Assembly: GCA_041401985.1 (NCBI GenBank)
Contig: JAWKTE010000006.1
Coordinates: 62,001-126,000 of the forward strand
Direction: 5' to 3'
Length of the DNA stretch: 64,000 bases
DNA from: JACKHA01 sp041401985
Lineage (GTDB): Bacteria > Planctomycetota > Phycisphaerae > Phycisphaerales > UBA1924
The translations under genes were made by a program, and so were the position numbers. Below, one piece after another: positions 53,871-61,714 of this stretch. The notes beneath the pieces were generated by a model. That model saw only the letters and a list, made by a program, of their open reading frames with translations. It ran no database searches and was not told the origin of the DNA. Position 1 is the stretch's first letter. Each line of letters opens with the position of its first letter.

Positions 53871-55202
53871 ATGAGCACCGCGAGCACGTCACGAGCGACC
53901 GCCCCGAGCGTTCGCCCGTCCGGCCACGTCCAGACCAAACCCGCCCCCGCACCGACCCCCGCCGCGCCGGTCGAGGTCCCCGCGCCCGAGCCGGCCCCCG
54001 CCTACGGCCCGACGGCCATGCACCCCATCCCGTTCTGGCCCGTCGAGCCGGGCCTGACCATGCTCAACCACGGGTCCTACGGCGTCACGCCCCGGCCCGT
54101 CATCGAGGCCCAGTGGGCCATGCGCCGGCGGATGGAGTCCGACCCCGCCCGCTTCTTCATCGTCGAACTCGAACGCCTTATGGACGTGACCCGCCGTCGC
54201 CTCGGCGAGTTCATGGGTGTCGATCCCGACTGGCTGGCCCCCGCCGGCAACGCCTCGATCGCCCTGGCCACCGCGATCCGCAACGCGGGCATCCGCCCCG
54301 GCGACGACGTGCTGGTCACCAGCCACGAGTACGCCTCGGGCCTGAACGAACTCAAGCGGATGTCGGGCAGCGAGGGCTTCAACGTCGTCAAGGCCGACAT
54401 CCCGTTCCCGATCCGCACCGCCCAGCAGGCCGTCGACGCCGTGCTCGGTGCCGTCACGCCCAGGACCCGCGTCGCCATCGTCAGCCACATCACCAGCGCC
54501 ACGGCCCTGGTCCTGCCCATCGAGCGGATCGCCCGCGAACTCCGCGCCCGCGGCGTCGAGGTCATCGCCGACGGTGCCCACACGCCCGGCCAGATCCCGC
54601 TGAACCTCCGCGACATCCCGTTCTCGTTCTACACCGCCAGCCTGCACAAGTGGCTCGGCACGCCCAAGGGCACGGGCCTGATGGTGGTCCCGCCCGATCG
54701 CCAGGGCACGTACCGCCCGCTGTGGCTCTCGAGCCGGGCCGAGAACGGGCGGACCGATCGCCGCCGCTTCTTCTGCGACTTCGACTACCAGGGCACCGGC
54801 GACTTCACGGGCCTGCTCTCGGTGCCCGCGGCCATCGACGCCATCGGCGCGACCCGCCCCGGCGGCTGGCCCGAGGTCATGCAGGCCAACCACGACCTGG
54901 TCGTCCGGGCCCGCCGCCTCGTGTGCGAGGTGCTGGGCCTCGAGCCGCCGGCCCCGGACGAGATGGCCGGCAGCATGGCGTCGATCATCCTGCCGGAGCC
55001 GAAGCGCCCCCAGCCCAAGCGCCTGTACGAGGACGCGCTGCAGGACAACCTGCGCGACTACCACAACATCCAGGTGCCGGTGTGGCGCTGGGGCCCGCGG
55101 AACCTGCGCGTGCTGCGGATTTCGGCTGCGCCGTACAACACGATGGACGACTACCGGAAGTTGGCCGAGGCGCTCAACATCGAGCTGGCGCGGGAGGGTT
55201 AG
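53871..55202 (+). CDS. Class V aminotransferase, isopenicillin-N epimerase-like (paralogue 2)
   Basis: 443 residues. A Pro/Ala-rich N-terminal extension of about 45 residues precedes the same fold as the upstream paralogue: TMLNHGSYGVTP, SHEYASGLNELKRMSG, SHITSATALVLPIERI, cofactor Asp in VIADGAHTPGQ and Schiff-base Lys in SLHKWLGTPKG. Shared segments near the end (DALQDNLRDYHNIQVPVWRWG) confirm common descent by duplication. The two differ strongly in sequence, so they probably act on different substrates. AGGAGG lies ten bases upstream of the ATG. Function beyond PLP chemistry is unknown. Confidence 0.88.
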   Translation: MSTASTSRATAPSVRPSGHVQTKPAPAPTPAAPVEVPAPEPAPAYGPTAMHPIPFWPVEPGLTMLNHGSYGVTPRPVIEAQWAMRRRMESDPARFFIVELERLMDVTRRRLGEFMGVDPDWLAPAGNASIALATAIRNAGIRPGDDVLVTSHEYASGLNELKRMSGSEGFNVVKADIPFPIRTAQQAVDAVLGAVTPRTRVAIVSHITSATALVLPIERIARELRARGVEVIADGAHTPGQIPLNLRDIPFSFYTASLHKWLGTPKGTGLMVVPPDRQGTYRPLWLSSRAENGRTDRRRFFCDFDYQGTGDFTGLLSVPAAIDAIGATRPGGWPEVMQANHDLVVRARRLVCEVLGLEPPAPDEMAGSMASIILPEPKRPQPKRLYEDALQDNLRDYHNIQVPVWRWGPRNLRVLRISAAPYNTMDDYRKLAEALNIELAREG

Positions 55203-56581
55203 AGCGGCTCCGGTGCCGCGACAACCATCGCCGCCGCCTGCCCGCCCAGCGCCGTCGCGCACACGAGGATCGCCCGCGGCGGCTTGGTTTTGCTCGGCCC
55301 GCGCGTGACCGCCGCCGGCGGGATCGCTGCGCTGCGGATCAGCGCCGCCGCCACGCCGACTCCAAGCCCGCCATGCCCGGCCACGCAGTTGCCGATGCTG
55401 GGCGTGAGCGTGACGATCGGGATCGACGCGAGTCGCTCGCCGAACACGCGCGACAGCGCCCGCCACTCCGCTTCATCAGCCTCCGGCTCGCCCAGCGCCA
55501 GCGGGATGACCGCGTCGATGGCATCGGGCCCGAGCCCCGCGTCGGCCATCGCCCGCTCGATCGCATCGCCCAGCGCGGTCGCGTCCGGCCCCGTCTCGCC
55601 GCTCGCGTACGGCAGGCTCGTCGGCACCGACTGGGCCGCCCCGAACCCGGCGATCTCGGCGTAAGGCACTGCCCCCCGCGCCGTCGCCGTGTCGGCGCCC
55701 TCCAGGATCAGCAACCCCCCGCCCTCGCCCAGCACCGACCCGCGGCTGGCCGCATCAAACGGCCGCACAACCTCGCGCAGGTCATCCCCAACCCCGCACT
55801 CGGCCACGCGCCCCGCCAGGTGCCATCGCATCAGCCCCATCGGGTTGACCTTGCTCTCGGCCCCGCCCGCGATGGCCGCGTCCGCCCAGCCGCGCTCCAC
55901 CACACGCGCCGCCTCGCCGATCGACAGCAGCCCGCTCGCCTCGGCGCACGTGATCGTGTTCGAAGGCCCCTCGGCCCCGTGAACGATCGTGACATGGCAC
56001 GCCAGCATGTTCGGCAAGTACTTGAGCAGCCACAGCGGCTGCAGGTTGTCCATCCCGCCCTTGGCGCCCTCGACCTCGGCGATCGACCCCCAGGCGCGGG
56101 TGTCCAGCGATGGCAGTTCGTCAGAGCCGGACGCGCTTTCGGCACCCGCTCCCGTCGCCGCCGTCGCCATCGCCGACGCCAACTCCCCGATCTCCGTCGC
56201 GATCAGCCCCGCCCCGATGTTGCACGCCAGCCGCCCCGCCGGGTACGTCGCCGCCTCCGGGTCGTGGGCCCGCGTCTTCAGCCCCGCGTCCGCCGCCGCG
56301 AGCGCGGCACAGGCCACCGCGATCTCCGTGTCCCGCGCCATCACCTTGACCGCCTTGCGGTACGACTTGGGCACGTGGGCCTTGGCGTCCAGATCGGGCA
56401 CGCACGCCGCCAGTCGGCACGGAAAGCCATCGGCATCGAACCCGCGCGTCCGGGCCGGATCGACCGGCCCGATCGCCGTCCGCCCCTCCGCCAGCGCGCC
56501 AAGCAACGCCGCGTGCCCCAGCCCGTGCCCGCTGACCAGCCCCAGCCCCGTGATCACCACACGCCGACGATCCGTCCGCAT
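55199..56581 (-). CDS. Divergent beta-ketoacyl synthase
   Basis: 460 residues with the KAS I/II fold (VVITGLGLVSGHGLGHAALL; FDAASRGSVLGEGGGLLILE). Catalytic Cys212 is present (NTITCAEASG, usually DTACSS). The second active-site His is in NCVAGHGGLGV (H403), but the first, normally in HGTGT, is missing: the equivalent reads LALGEPEADEAEW. The conserved Lys before the second His is also absent. The protein therefore should not perform standard Claisen condensation efficiently and may be a chain-length-factor-like, decarboxylating or binding protein. It is probably co-transcribed with the VOC gene 17 bases upstream. The 3' ends of this gene and aminotransferase 2 overlap by four bases. Confidence 0.78.
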   Translation of the reverse strand: MRTDRRRVVITGLGLVSGHGLGHAALLGALAEGRTAIGPVDPARTRGFDADGFPCRLAACVPDLDAKAHVPKSYRKAVKVMARDTEIAVACAALAAADAGLKTRAHDPEAATYPAGRLACNIGAGLIATEIGELASAMATAATGAGAESASGSDELPSLDTRAWGSIAEVEGAKGGMDNLQPLWLLKYLPNMLACHVTIVHGAEGPSNTITCAEASGLLSIGEAARVVERGWADAAIAGGAESKVNPMGLMRWHLAGRVAECGVGDDLREVVRPFDAASRGSVLGEGGGLLILEGADTATARGAVPYAEIAGFGAAQSVPTSLPYASGETGPDATALGDAIERAMADAGLGPDAIDAVIPLALGEPEADEAEWRALSRVFGERLASIPIVTLTPSIGNCVAGHGGLGVGVAAALIRSAAIPPAAVTRGPSKTKPPRAILVCATALGGQAAAMVVAAPEPL

Positions 56582-56598
56582 GGGCAATGGTAGTGGCG

Positions 56599-57027
56599 TC
56601 AGCGCCCCGGCCCCCCCGCCACCGGCCACGCCAGACTCGCACGCCCGATGTTCGTTGCGACCATCATCCGGTACCCGTCCGCCGTGCGCAACGCCATCTC
56701 CCGCATGCCCCACGCCTCATCGCGCGGCGGCTTCAGGATCGCCCCGCCAACGCCCCCGCCCGCCATCGCCGCCGCCGCGACGCCGTGGAACGCGTCCACA
56801 TCATCAACGACCAGATACGCGACGTACTGATGGTCGCCAAGGTCGGCAACCGGGATCGCGTCCGGGCACCGCCCCAGCATGAACACCACGCTGTCGCGCA
56901 CCATGAACACCCAGTTGCCCGGATCGACCTCGTCCGCCACGCATCCCAGCACCGCCTCGTACCACCGGCGCGAGCGATCCAGATCAGGCACGGCAAGCAC
57001 GATGTGGGCACGCTGGATGGTCGCCAT
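56599..57027 (-). CDS. VOC (glyoxalase/bleomycin-resistance) superfamily protein
   Basis: 142 residues forming one VOC module: MATIQRAHIVLAVPDLDRSRRWYEAVLGC at the start is the typical beta-strand/helix with the metal-ligand His region, followed by NWVFMVRDSVVFMLG...HQYVAYLVVDDVDAFH and a final TADGYRMMVATN. The metal ligands cannot be assigned confidently, and substrates in this superfamily range widely (glyoxalase, dioxygenase, resistance proteins). It lies upstream of the ketoacyl synthase in the same direction with a 17-base gap, so the two may share a transcript. Confidence 0.82.
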   Translation of the reverse strand: MATIQRAHIVLAVPDLDRSRRWYEAVLGCVADEVDPGNWVFMVRDSVVFMLGRCPDAIPVADLGDHQYVAYLVVDDVDAFHGVAAAAMAGGGVGGAILKPPRDEAWGMREMALRTADGYRMMVATNIGRASLAWPVAGGPGR

Positions 57028-57121
57028 GACCAGAGTACCGCCGGATCATCCGGAAGTGCCGCCGCGTTTCGGGAACGCCTTGCAGCCTTGTGCGTCAAAC
57101 CCTCAAACGGACCACCACTGT

Positions 57122-57160
57122 GCCACCGAGTCACGCCGGCTCGGCGGCGTTACTCGGTGC
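57122..57160. repeat. 39-base palindrome-like element (copy 1)
   Basis: CACCGAGTCACGCCG and its near-inverse GGCGTTACTCGGTG flank GCTCGGC. A copy identical over all 39 bases, in opposite orientation, lies at 60963-61001. It is in the gap between the VOC gene and the secretin-like gene; the rest of that gap shows no feature. Confidence 0.85.
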
Positions 57161-57302
57161 CGAACAACCACAACGCCACGACCACGCAACGACATTCACC
57201 TTTGTGCGCGACTTGCTCCACAACGATCACGTTTGTGCGCCAATACCTGCCCGTACCTCACAACCCCCTTGAACCCCGCCCCCCCTCCGGTACGCTCCCC
57301 AC

Positions 57303-59249
57303 ATGGCCCCATGGCTCGACATCCTCTGGCGACTGGGCACATGGGGCGTTGTCGCCCTGGGCGCCGTCGTCGTGCTGCTGGCCCTGTTCGCCGACGCGTT
57401 CCGCGGCTGGCGCGCCCGCCGACGCACCGGCACGCCGCGACTCCGCTGCCCCGGCGGCTGGAGCCGCATCCTCTGGCTCATCCCCGTGCGGGCCGGCTGC
57501 TGGTACGACATGGGCGGCAGCAGGCCAGAACCAAACCGAGACCCCAACCCAGACCCCAACCCAGACCCAGCCGCAAAGGCAGACCCAGCCGCAAAGGCAG
57601 ACCCAGCCGCAAAGGCAGACCCAGACCGCCGCGTTCGCTGCCCCGAGTGCGGGCGACGCCACAAGCCACGCCGCCTCCGGGCCGCACGCCGGCGCTGGGG
57701 GATCGCGGCTCTGGGCCTCGGCGTCGCGCTGCTGGGTCTGGGCGGGCGGTACTCGCGCGAGGTCTACCAGCGCGGCTGGTCGGCCGTGCCCGGCGAGGTG
57801 CTCGTGCTCGTGCCCTTCGACGAGCGGACCTGGCTCGAGACAGGAAAGACAGGCTCGCACTGGCTGATCGAGGAGGCGGCCCAGGAGATCGCGGCCCGCG
57901 ACGCCGAGGGGCGGCTCTCCGACTGGGCCGCGGCCCACCTCGGCCAGCGCGTCCAGCGGCGCTACATGCGCGACCCGGACTACGGCGTGGACGACGCCAG
58001 CCGCGCCGTGTTCGCGCGACTCGAATCAACGCCGTTCACCCAGGGGATCGACGCCCGCCCCTTCGCCGAGGCGGTCCGCACGATCGCGGCGGCCGCGGGC
58101 GTCCAGATCGAGGTCGATGAGGCCGCCCTCGAAGCGGCCCACATCGAGTTCCAGCGCCCCGTCACCGTGCCGCCATTCAGCCTCATGACCTGCGAGCAGG
58201 CCCTGGACTGGGCGTGTGATCGGGCCAGGGCCAGGCGGGGCTGGGCCAAGGGCGATTGGGATGTCAGGCATGGAAGGCTGCTGGTGACGGATGACGGGAA
58301 TGTGTATTCGAGGAGGCGTTTGGTGGTGTTCTTGACGCCCGGGTACGCCTCCGTTCGCCTGAAAGAAGTCATCGAACACAGCGTTTCACCGGAGCAATGG
58401 GCGTCCGTGGGAGGCGTCGGGGGGAGCGTGAGCACCGACTCCAATTGGTGGCTTCGGGTTGATACCGCCGCCCGAGACCTCATGAAATGCGAGCGCGTCC
58501 ACCAGACCATTGCCGCCGCGAGAGGATGGGACTCGCCGCACTCGGCGGGGATCGCACGCATGGCCCGGTTCCTCACCAGTACGCAGATGACGCCGCTCAA
58601 CAGCGAGATGTGCCTCTCGGATGTGATCAAACGGATCATTTCGGAATGCCTCGTCCCCATCCGCGTCGACCCTTGGGGGATCGACCTGTACCTCAAAGAC
58701 GTGGAGCTTCAGGGGACGATCGAGTTCCATCGGCAACCACTGCCTCTTCCGGGTTGGATGGTCGAGTCCGATCGTCGCGATCCCGGGCTGGACATCGGGG
58801 CCGAGCCAACCCTGATCGATACACCTCTGGCAGCGCTCGATCGGTTTGATGCTCCCTATGTGCTCGATGGCGAGGGGATTGTCGTCGGCCACGTTGCAGT
58901 GTCGCTGCTCTCGGTCGTGACTGCGTACAGGCTGCCAGCCGAGCCCGAATTGGAGGATGCCAACTCCCCGTTTGGTTCGATTGTCATCCCCTCAGAGGCG
59001 TTCGAGGCGTGGGAGCGACACTGTCTCGCGCTGCGAGAGACCATCGTTCAAGTCAGGCCGAATCAGTGGAGGTTCGGCGGGACATGGGCGTCCTTTGGTG
59101 AGAACGCGGCGAAGCTCTTGTGGCTCGATGATCGCTTCGTGGTCGTTGCCCCGCCCGACTTCCAGACGCTCGTGGCAGACGCCATCGAGCAGTACATGGC
59201 CGAGAACCCCGATTGGACCGTGCCGCCCGGCAGCGCCGCCCCAGAATAG
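57303..59249 (+). CDS. Orphan membrane protein with secretin-STN-like repeats
   Basis: 648 residues. Transmembrane helix at 12-30 (TWGVVALGAVVVLLALFA), Cys49 and Cys113xxC116 (possible ribbon), a low-complexity linker DPNPDPNPDPAAKADP (about 80-107), and a second helix at about 130-148. The extracytoplasmic part has at least two repeated alpha/beta modules resembling secretin/TonB short N-terminal (STN) domains. They are IDARPFAEAVRTIAAAAGVQIEVDE...PFSLMTCEQALDWAC and LNSEMCLSDVIKRIISECLVPIRVDP. These are usually signal- or peptidoglycan-contact modules. No known family is recognised at full length. The linker is encoded by exact tandem repeats. Confidence 0.6.
   Translation: MAPWLDILWRLGTWGVVALGAVVVLLALFADAFRGWRARRRTGTPRLRCPGGWSRILWLIPVRAGCWYDMGGSRPEPNRDPNPDPNPDPAAKADPAAKADPAAKADPDRRVRCPECGRRHKPRRLRAARRRWGIAALGLGVALLGLGGRYSREVYQRGWSAVPGEVLVLVPFDERTWLETGKTGSHWLIEEAAQEIAARDAEGRLSDWAAAHLGQRVQRRYMRDPDYGVDDASRAVFARLESTPFTQGIDARPFAEAVRTIAAAAGVQIEVDEAALEAAHIEFQRPVTVPPFSLMTCEQALDWACDRARARRGWAKGDWDVRHGRLLVTDDGNVYSRRRLVVFLTPGYASVRLKEVIEHSVSPEQWASVGGVGGSVSTDSNWWLRVDTAARDLMKCERVHQTIAAARGWDSPHSAGIARMARFLTSTQMTPLNSEMCLSDVIKRIISECLVPIRVDPWGIDLYLKDVELQGTIEFHRQPLPLPGWMVESDRRDPGLDIGAEPTLIDTPLAALDRFDAPYVLDGEGIVVGHVAVSLLSVVTAYRLPAEPELEDANSPFGSIVIPSEAFEAWERHCLALRETIVQVRPNQWRFGGTWASFGENAAKLLWLDDRFVVVAPPDFQTLVADAIEQYMAENPDWTVPPGSAAPE
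57573..57626 (+). repeat. 18-base tandem repeat, three copies
   Basis: Unit GCAAAGGCAGACCCAGCC repeated at 57573, 57591 and 57609 (last copy differs in its final two bases), inside the linker of the secretin-like protein, encoding repeated AKADPA. It follows CCCAGACCCCAA-type repeats. Confidence 0.85.
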
Positions 59250-59308
59250 GAGGTGCAGAAGCGGCGTCACCCCCCTCCGCCCCCCCGGGCGCGGTACGCT
59301 CCCGCTCC

Positions 59309-60292
59309 ATGCTCTCAAGCGCCATGTGGTTCCTGGGCGGGCTCGTGATGCTGCTGGTTGGCGGGCGCTTGCTCGTCGCCGCGGCCGTCGATACCGCGCG
59401 ACGACTGGGCGTCTCCCCCCTGGTCGTCGGGCTCACGCTCGTCGCCTGGGGCACCAGCGCACCGGAACTCGCGCTGAACCTCGTCTCGGCCATCAAGGGG
59501 CGCGGCGGGCTGGCCCTGGGCAACGTGGTCGGGGCCAACATCTGCAACATGGCCCTCGTTCTGGGCCTGTGCGCCCTGGTCCGCCCGCTGGTGGTGCAGG
59601 AACGCCTGATCAAGGTCGAGATCTGGCTCAACGCCGCGATCCTGGTCTTCATGAGCGGGCTCGGGCTGTTCGGGGGCTTCGCCCGCTGGGAGTCGGGCGT
59701 GATGCTCGGCGTGTTCGGGGCCTACAGCGTCTGGACCATCATGGCCTCGCTGCGGGCCGGCGAGCGGGCCCGCGGCAAGCAGCGCGAGGAGGCTCTCGGC
59801 CAGGACCCGACCCTGCCCAAGGCCCCGATGGGCTGGACCATGATCGCCTCGTGCTACGCGGGCGGGCTGGTGCTGCTGGCGATCGGCGGGTCGTTCACGT
59901 CCGACGCCGCGGTCGCGATCGCCGAGGGCCTGGGCGTGCACAAGGCCCTGATCGGGGTGACGATCGTCGCGATCGGCACGACGCTGCCCGAGATCATCAC
60001 GGGGCTGACGGCGGTGGCCAAGGGCCAGACGGACCTGGCGATGGGCAACGCGCTGGGCTCGTGCCTGTTCAACGCGGGGGCGATCTTCGGGATCACGTCG
60101 CTGCTGGCCCCGCCGCCGGTCGAGGCCCCGCTGATGTTGCCGCTGGCGTACATGGGGGCGCTGGCGATCGCGCTCGTGCCGCTGAGCCGCTCGCACGACA
60201 AGACGGTGTCGCGGGCCGAGGGCGCGGGGCTGCTGGGGTCGTACGCGGTGTTCCTGGCGGTGTCGGCGTGGCTGGCGATGCGGGGCGGGTGA
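59309..60292 (+). CDS. Na+/Ca2+ exchanger (CaCA family, YrbG type)
   Basis: 327 residues with about ten transmembrane helices in two inverted halves. Each half carries the ion-binding alpha repeat: VGLTLVAWGTSAPELALN with GNVVGANICNMA, and VGLTIVAIGTTLPE-like (IGVTIVAIGTTLPEIIT) with GNALGSCLFNAG. The Glu residues in both repeats (TSAPEL, TTLPEI) are those that coordinate Ca2+. The cytoplasmic loop between the halves is short (RAGERARGKQREEALGQDP). It exports Ca2+ in exchange for Na+ or H+. The start at 59309 gives a normal N-terminus. The next gene is only 33 bases downstream and could be on the same transcript. Confidence 0.92.
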   Translation: MLSSAMWFLGGLVMLLVGGRLLVAAAVDTARRLGVSPLVVGLTLVAWGTSAPELALNLVSAIKGRGGLALGNVVGANICNMALVLGLCALVRPLVVQERLIKVEIWLNAAILVFMSGLGLFGGFARWESGVMLGVFGAYSVWTIMASLRAGERARGKQREEALGQDPTLPKAPMGWTMIASCYAGGLVLLAIGGSFTSDAAVAIAEGLGVHKALIGVTIVAIGTTLPEIITGLTAVAKGQTDLAMGNALGSCLFNAGAIFGITSLLAPPPVEAPLMLPLAYMGALAIALVPLSRSHDKTVSRAEGAGLLGSYAVFLAVSAWLAMRGG

Positions 60293-60325
60293 GGCCGGAG
60301 TGATCAGTCACGAAGGGGGTTCGCG

Positions 60326-60886
60326 ATGAGCCAGGCCGAGATCGATCGCATGCTGCTCGACGCGGCGTACCAGCAGGCGCTCAAGTCGCTCCGCGAGGGC
60401 GGCATCCCGATCGGAGCCGCTCTGGCCACCGGCGACGGCACGATCCTGGCCCTGGGGCACAACCTGCGGGTGCAGGCGAGCGAGCAGATCGCCCACGCGG
60501 AGATGGTGTGCCTCCGCAACGCCGGGGTGGGGCGGAGCGACTGGGGCGAACTGATCATGGCTACGACGCTGAGCCCGTGCGCGATGTGCAGCGGGGCCGC
60601 GGTTTTGCACGGCCTGCGCCGGGTGGTGGTGGGCGAGAGCGTGAACTTCAAAGGGCGCGAGGACTGGCTGATCGAGGCCGGCATCGAGACGCGCGTGCTC
60701 GACGACGACCGCTGCAAGCGGATGATGGCGGCGTGGATCGAGGCGAACCCGGAGCTGTGGCGGGATGACGTGCCGACGCTGCCGGGCGCGCGGTCGCCAA
60801 GGAAGCGGGTGGTGCAGGTGAAGGGTGGAGCCGCGAAGGGGGCGAGGGGCGCAAAGGACGCGAGGGGAGTGGCCAAGCGGGAGTGA
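60326..60886 (+). CDS. Cytosine deaminase of the yeast FCY1 type
   Basis: 186 residues. Zinc-binding, catalytic motifs HAE (residues 57-59, IAHAEM) and PCxxC (LSPCAMCSG, C85/C88) define the deaminase fold. The segments VVVGESVNFKGREDWLIEAG and LDDDRCKRMMAAWIEANPELWRDDV closely parallel yeast cytosine deaminase, so cytosine-to-uracil deamination is more likely than tRNA adenosine or guanine deamination. The last about 22 residues (KGGAAKGARGAKDARGVAKRE) are Lys/Arg/Gly/Ala-rich and are encoded by a short-unit repeat like those found between genes. GGGGGTTCG precedes the ATG. Confidence 0.88.
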   Translation: MSQAEIDRMLLDAAYQQALKSLREGGIPIGAALATGDGTILALGHNLRVQASEQIAHAEMVCLRNAGVGRSDWGELIMATTLSPCAMCSGAAVLHGLRRVVVGESVNFKGREDWLIEAGIETRVLDDDRCKRMMAAWIEANPELWRDDVPTLPGARSPRKRVVQVKGGAAKGARGAKDARGVAKRE

Positions 60887-60962
60887 GCGAAACCCGACGG
60901 GCGGCTTTGCGCCCTCCGCCGTTCGGGCGAAGAGTTGGGGTGTGGCGGTGCGTCCGGCGTTC

Positions 60963-61001
60963 GCACCGAGTAACGCCGCCGAGCCGGCGTGACTCGGTGG
61001 C
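60963..61001. repeat. 39-base palindrome-like element (copy 2)
   Basis: The inverse complement of 57122-57160, identical over 39 bases. It lies in the 3' flank of the deaminase gene. Confidence 0.85.
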
Positions 61002-61040
61002 ACACACGAGTCGGTCGCACATCGGAGGTGTGGGAATGAC

Positions 61041-61073
61041 AAGGCGGGATCGGCTTTCCACCGATCCCGCCTT
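61041..61073. terminator. Strong hairpin, possible terminator without T tract
   Basis: AAGGCGGGATCGG (61041-61053), loop CTTTCCA, right arm CCGATCCCGCCTT (61061-61073): a perfect 13-base-pair stem. It could end the deaminase transcript. Bases 61074-61306 show nothing else recognisable. Confidence 0.55.
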
Positions 61074-61306
61074 GGATGAGAGTCGGCGACGCAAGAGAGC
61101 CATCCGGCGTCGCCGACGAAGAGGGGCACCGACCGGCGGAGCGCGCCCCGCCACCGCTGTTCTACCCGACTCGGGGGGGCGACTCCAGCGCGAGCCGAAG
61201 AAGTCGCGGGCGCGGGCGATGGGCGTGCGATTCGGGCGTGTTTATCGGGCGGGCGGGGTGAATCGGGCGGGCGGCGGGCGACGAAAGCACCCGACGGAGG
61301 CTCCCG

Positions 61307-61714
61307 ATGCGCGTGCAGGCATGGCTCTCGATCACGGCGATGGTGGGCGCGTTCGCCGCAGCTGCGGTGTACCAGGTGGGCGCGACGCGATCGACGCCTG
61401 TCGGGGCGGAACCGGGGGTCGCGGTGGTGCCGGTGCGGTCAATCGCGGACCTGAGCGGGCCTGCGTCGGATATGCCGCGCGGGGTTGGAGCGCGGGGTGG
61501 GTGCGTGGCCGTTGCCACGAGCGATTGCGCGATACTGGACGCGGTTCTGGGCGCGGATGTGGCGGCGTGCGGGTGTCCAGCGGTCGATGCCGGCGACGCG
61601 CTGACCGCCGCCGACGATCAGAGCCTGCGGAGCGGGTCGGCGTCGGACGTGCTGACGCGGAACTCGAGCGACGACAGCGAGGACGCCAGCCGCTTCGCCA
61701 GGCGGGGGAGGTAG
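61307..61714 (+). CDS. Possible small exported protein
   Basis: 135 residues. The N-terminus MRVQAWLSITAMVGAFAAAAVYQVGA resembles a signal peptide or membrane anchor, and GGAGG lies six bases before the ATG, a good start. The rest is Ala/Ser/Asp-rich with four Cys (CVAVATSDCAILD...AACGCPAVDA). Its 3' 97 bases overlap the end of the convergent NIF3 gene, so the C-terminal third may not be real. No family recognised. Confidence 0.35.
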   Translation: MRVQAWLSITAMVGAFAAAAVYQVGATRSTPVGAEPGVAVVPVRSIADLSGPASDMPRGVGARGGCVAVATSDCAILDAVLGADVAACGCPAVDAGDALTAADDQSLRSGSASDVLTRNSSDDSEDASRFARRGR

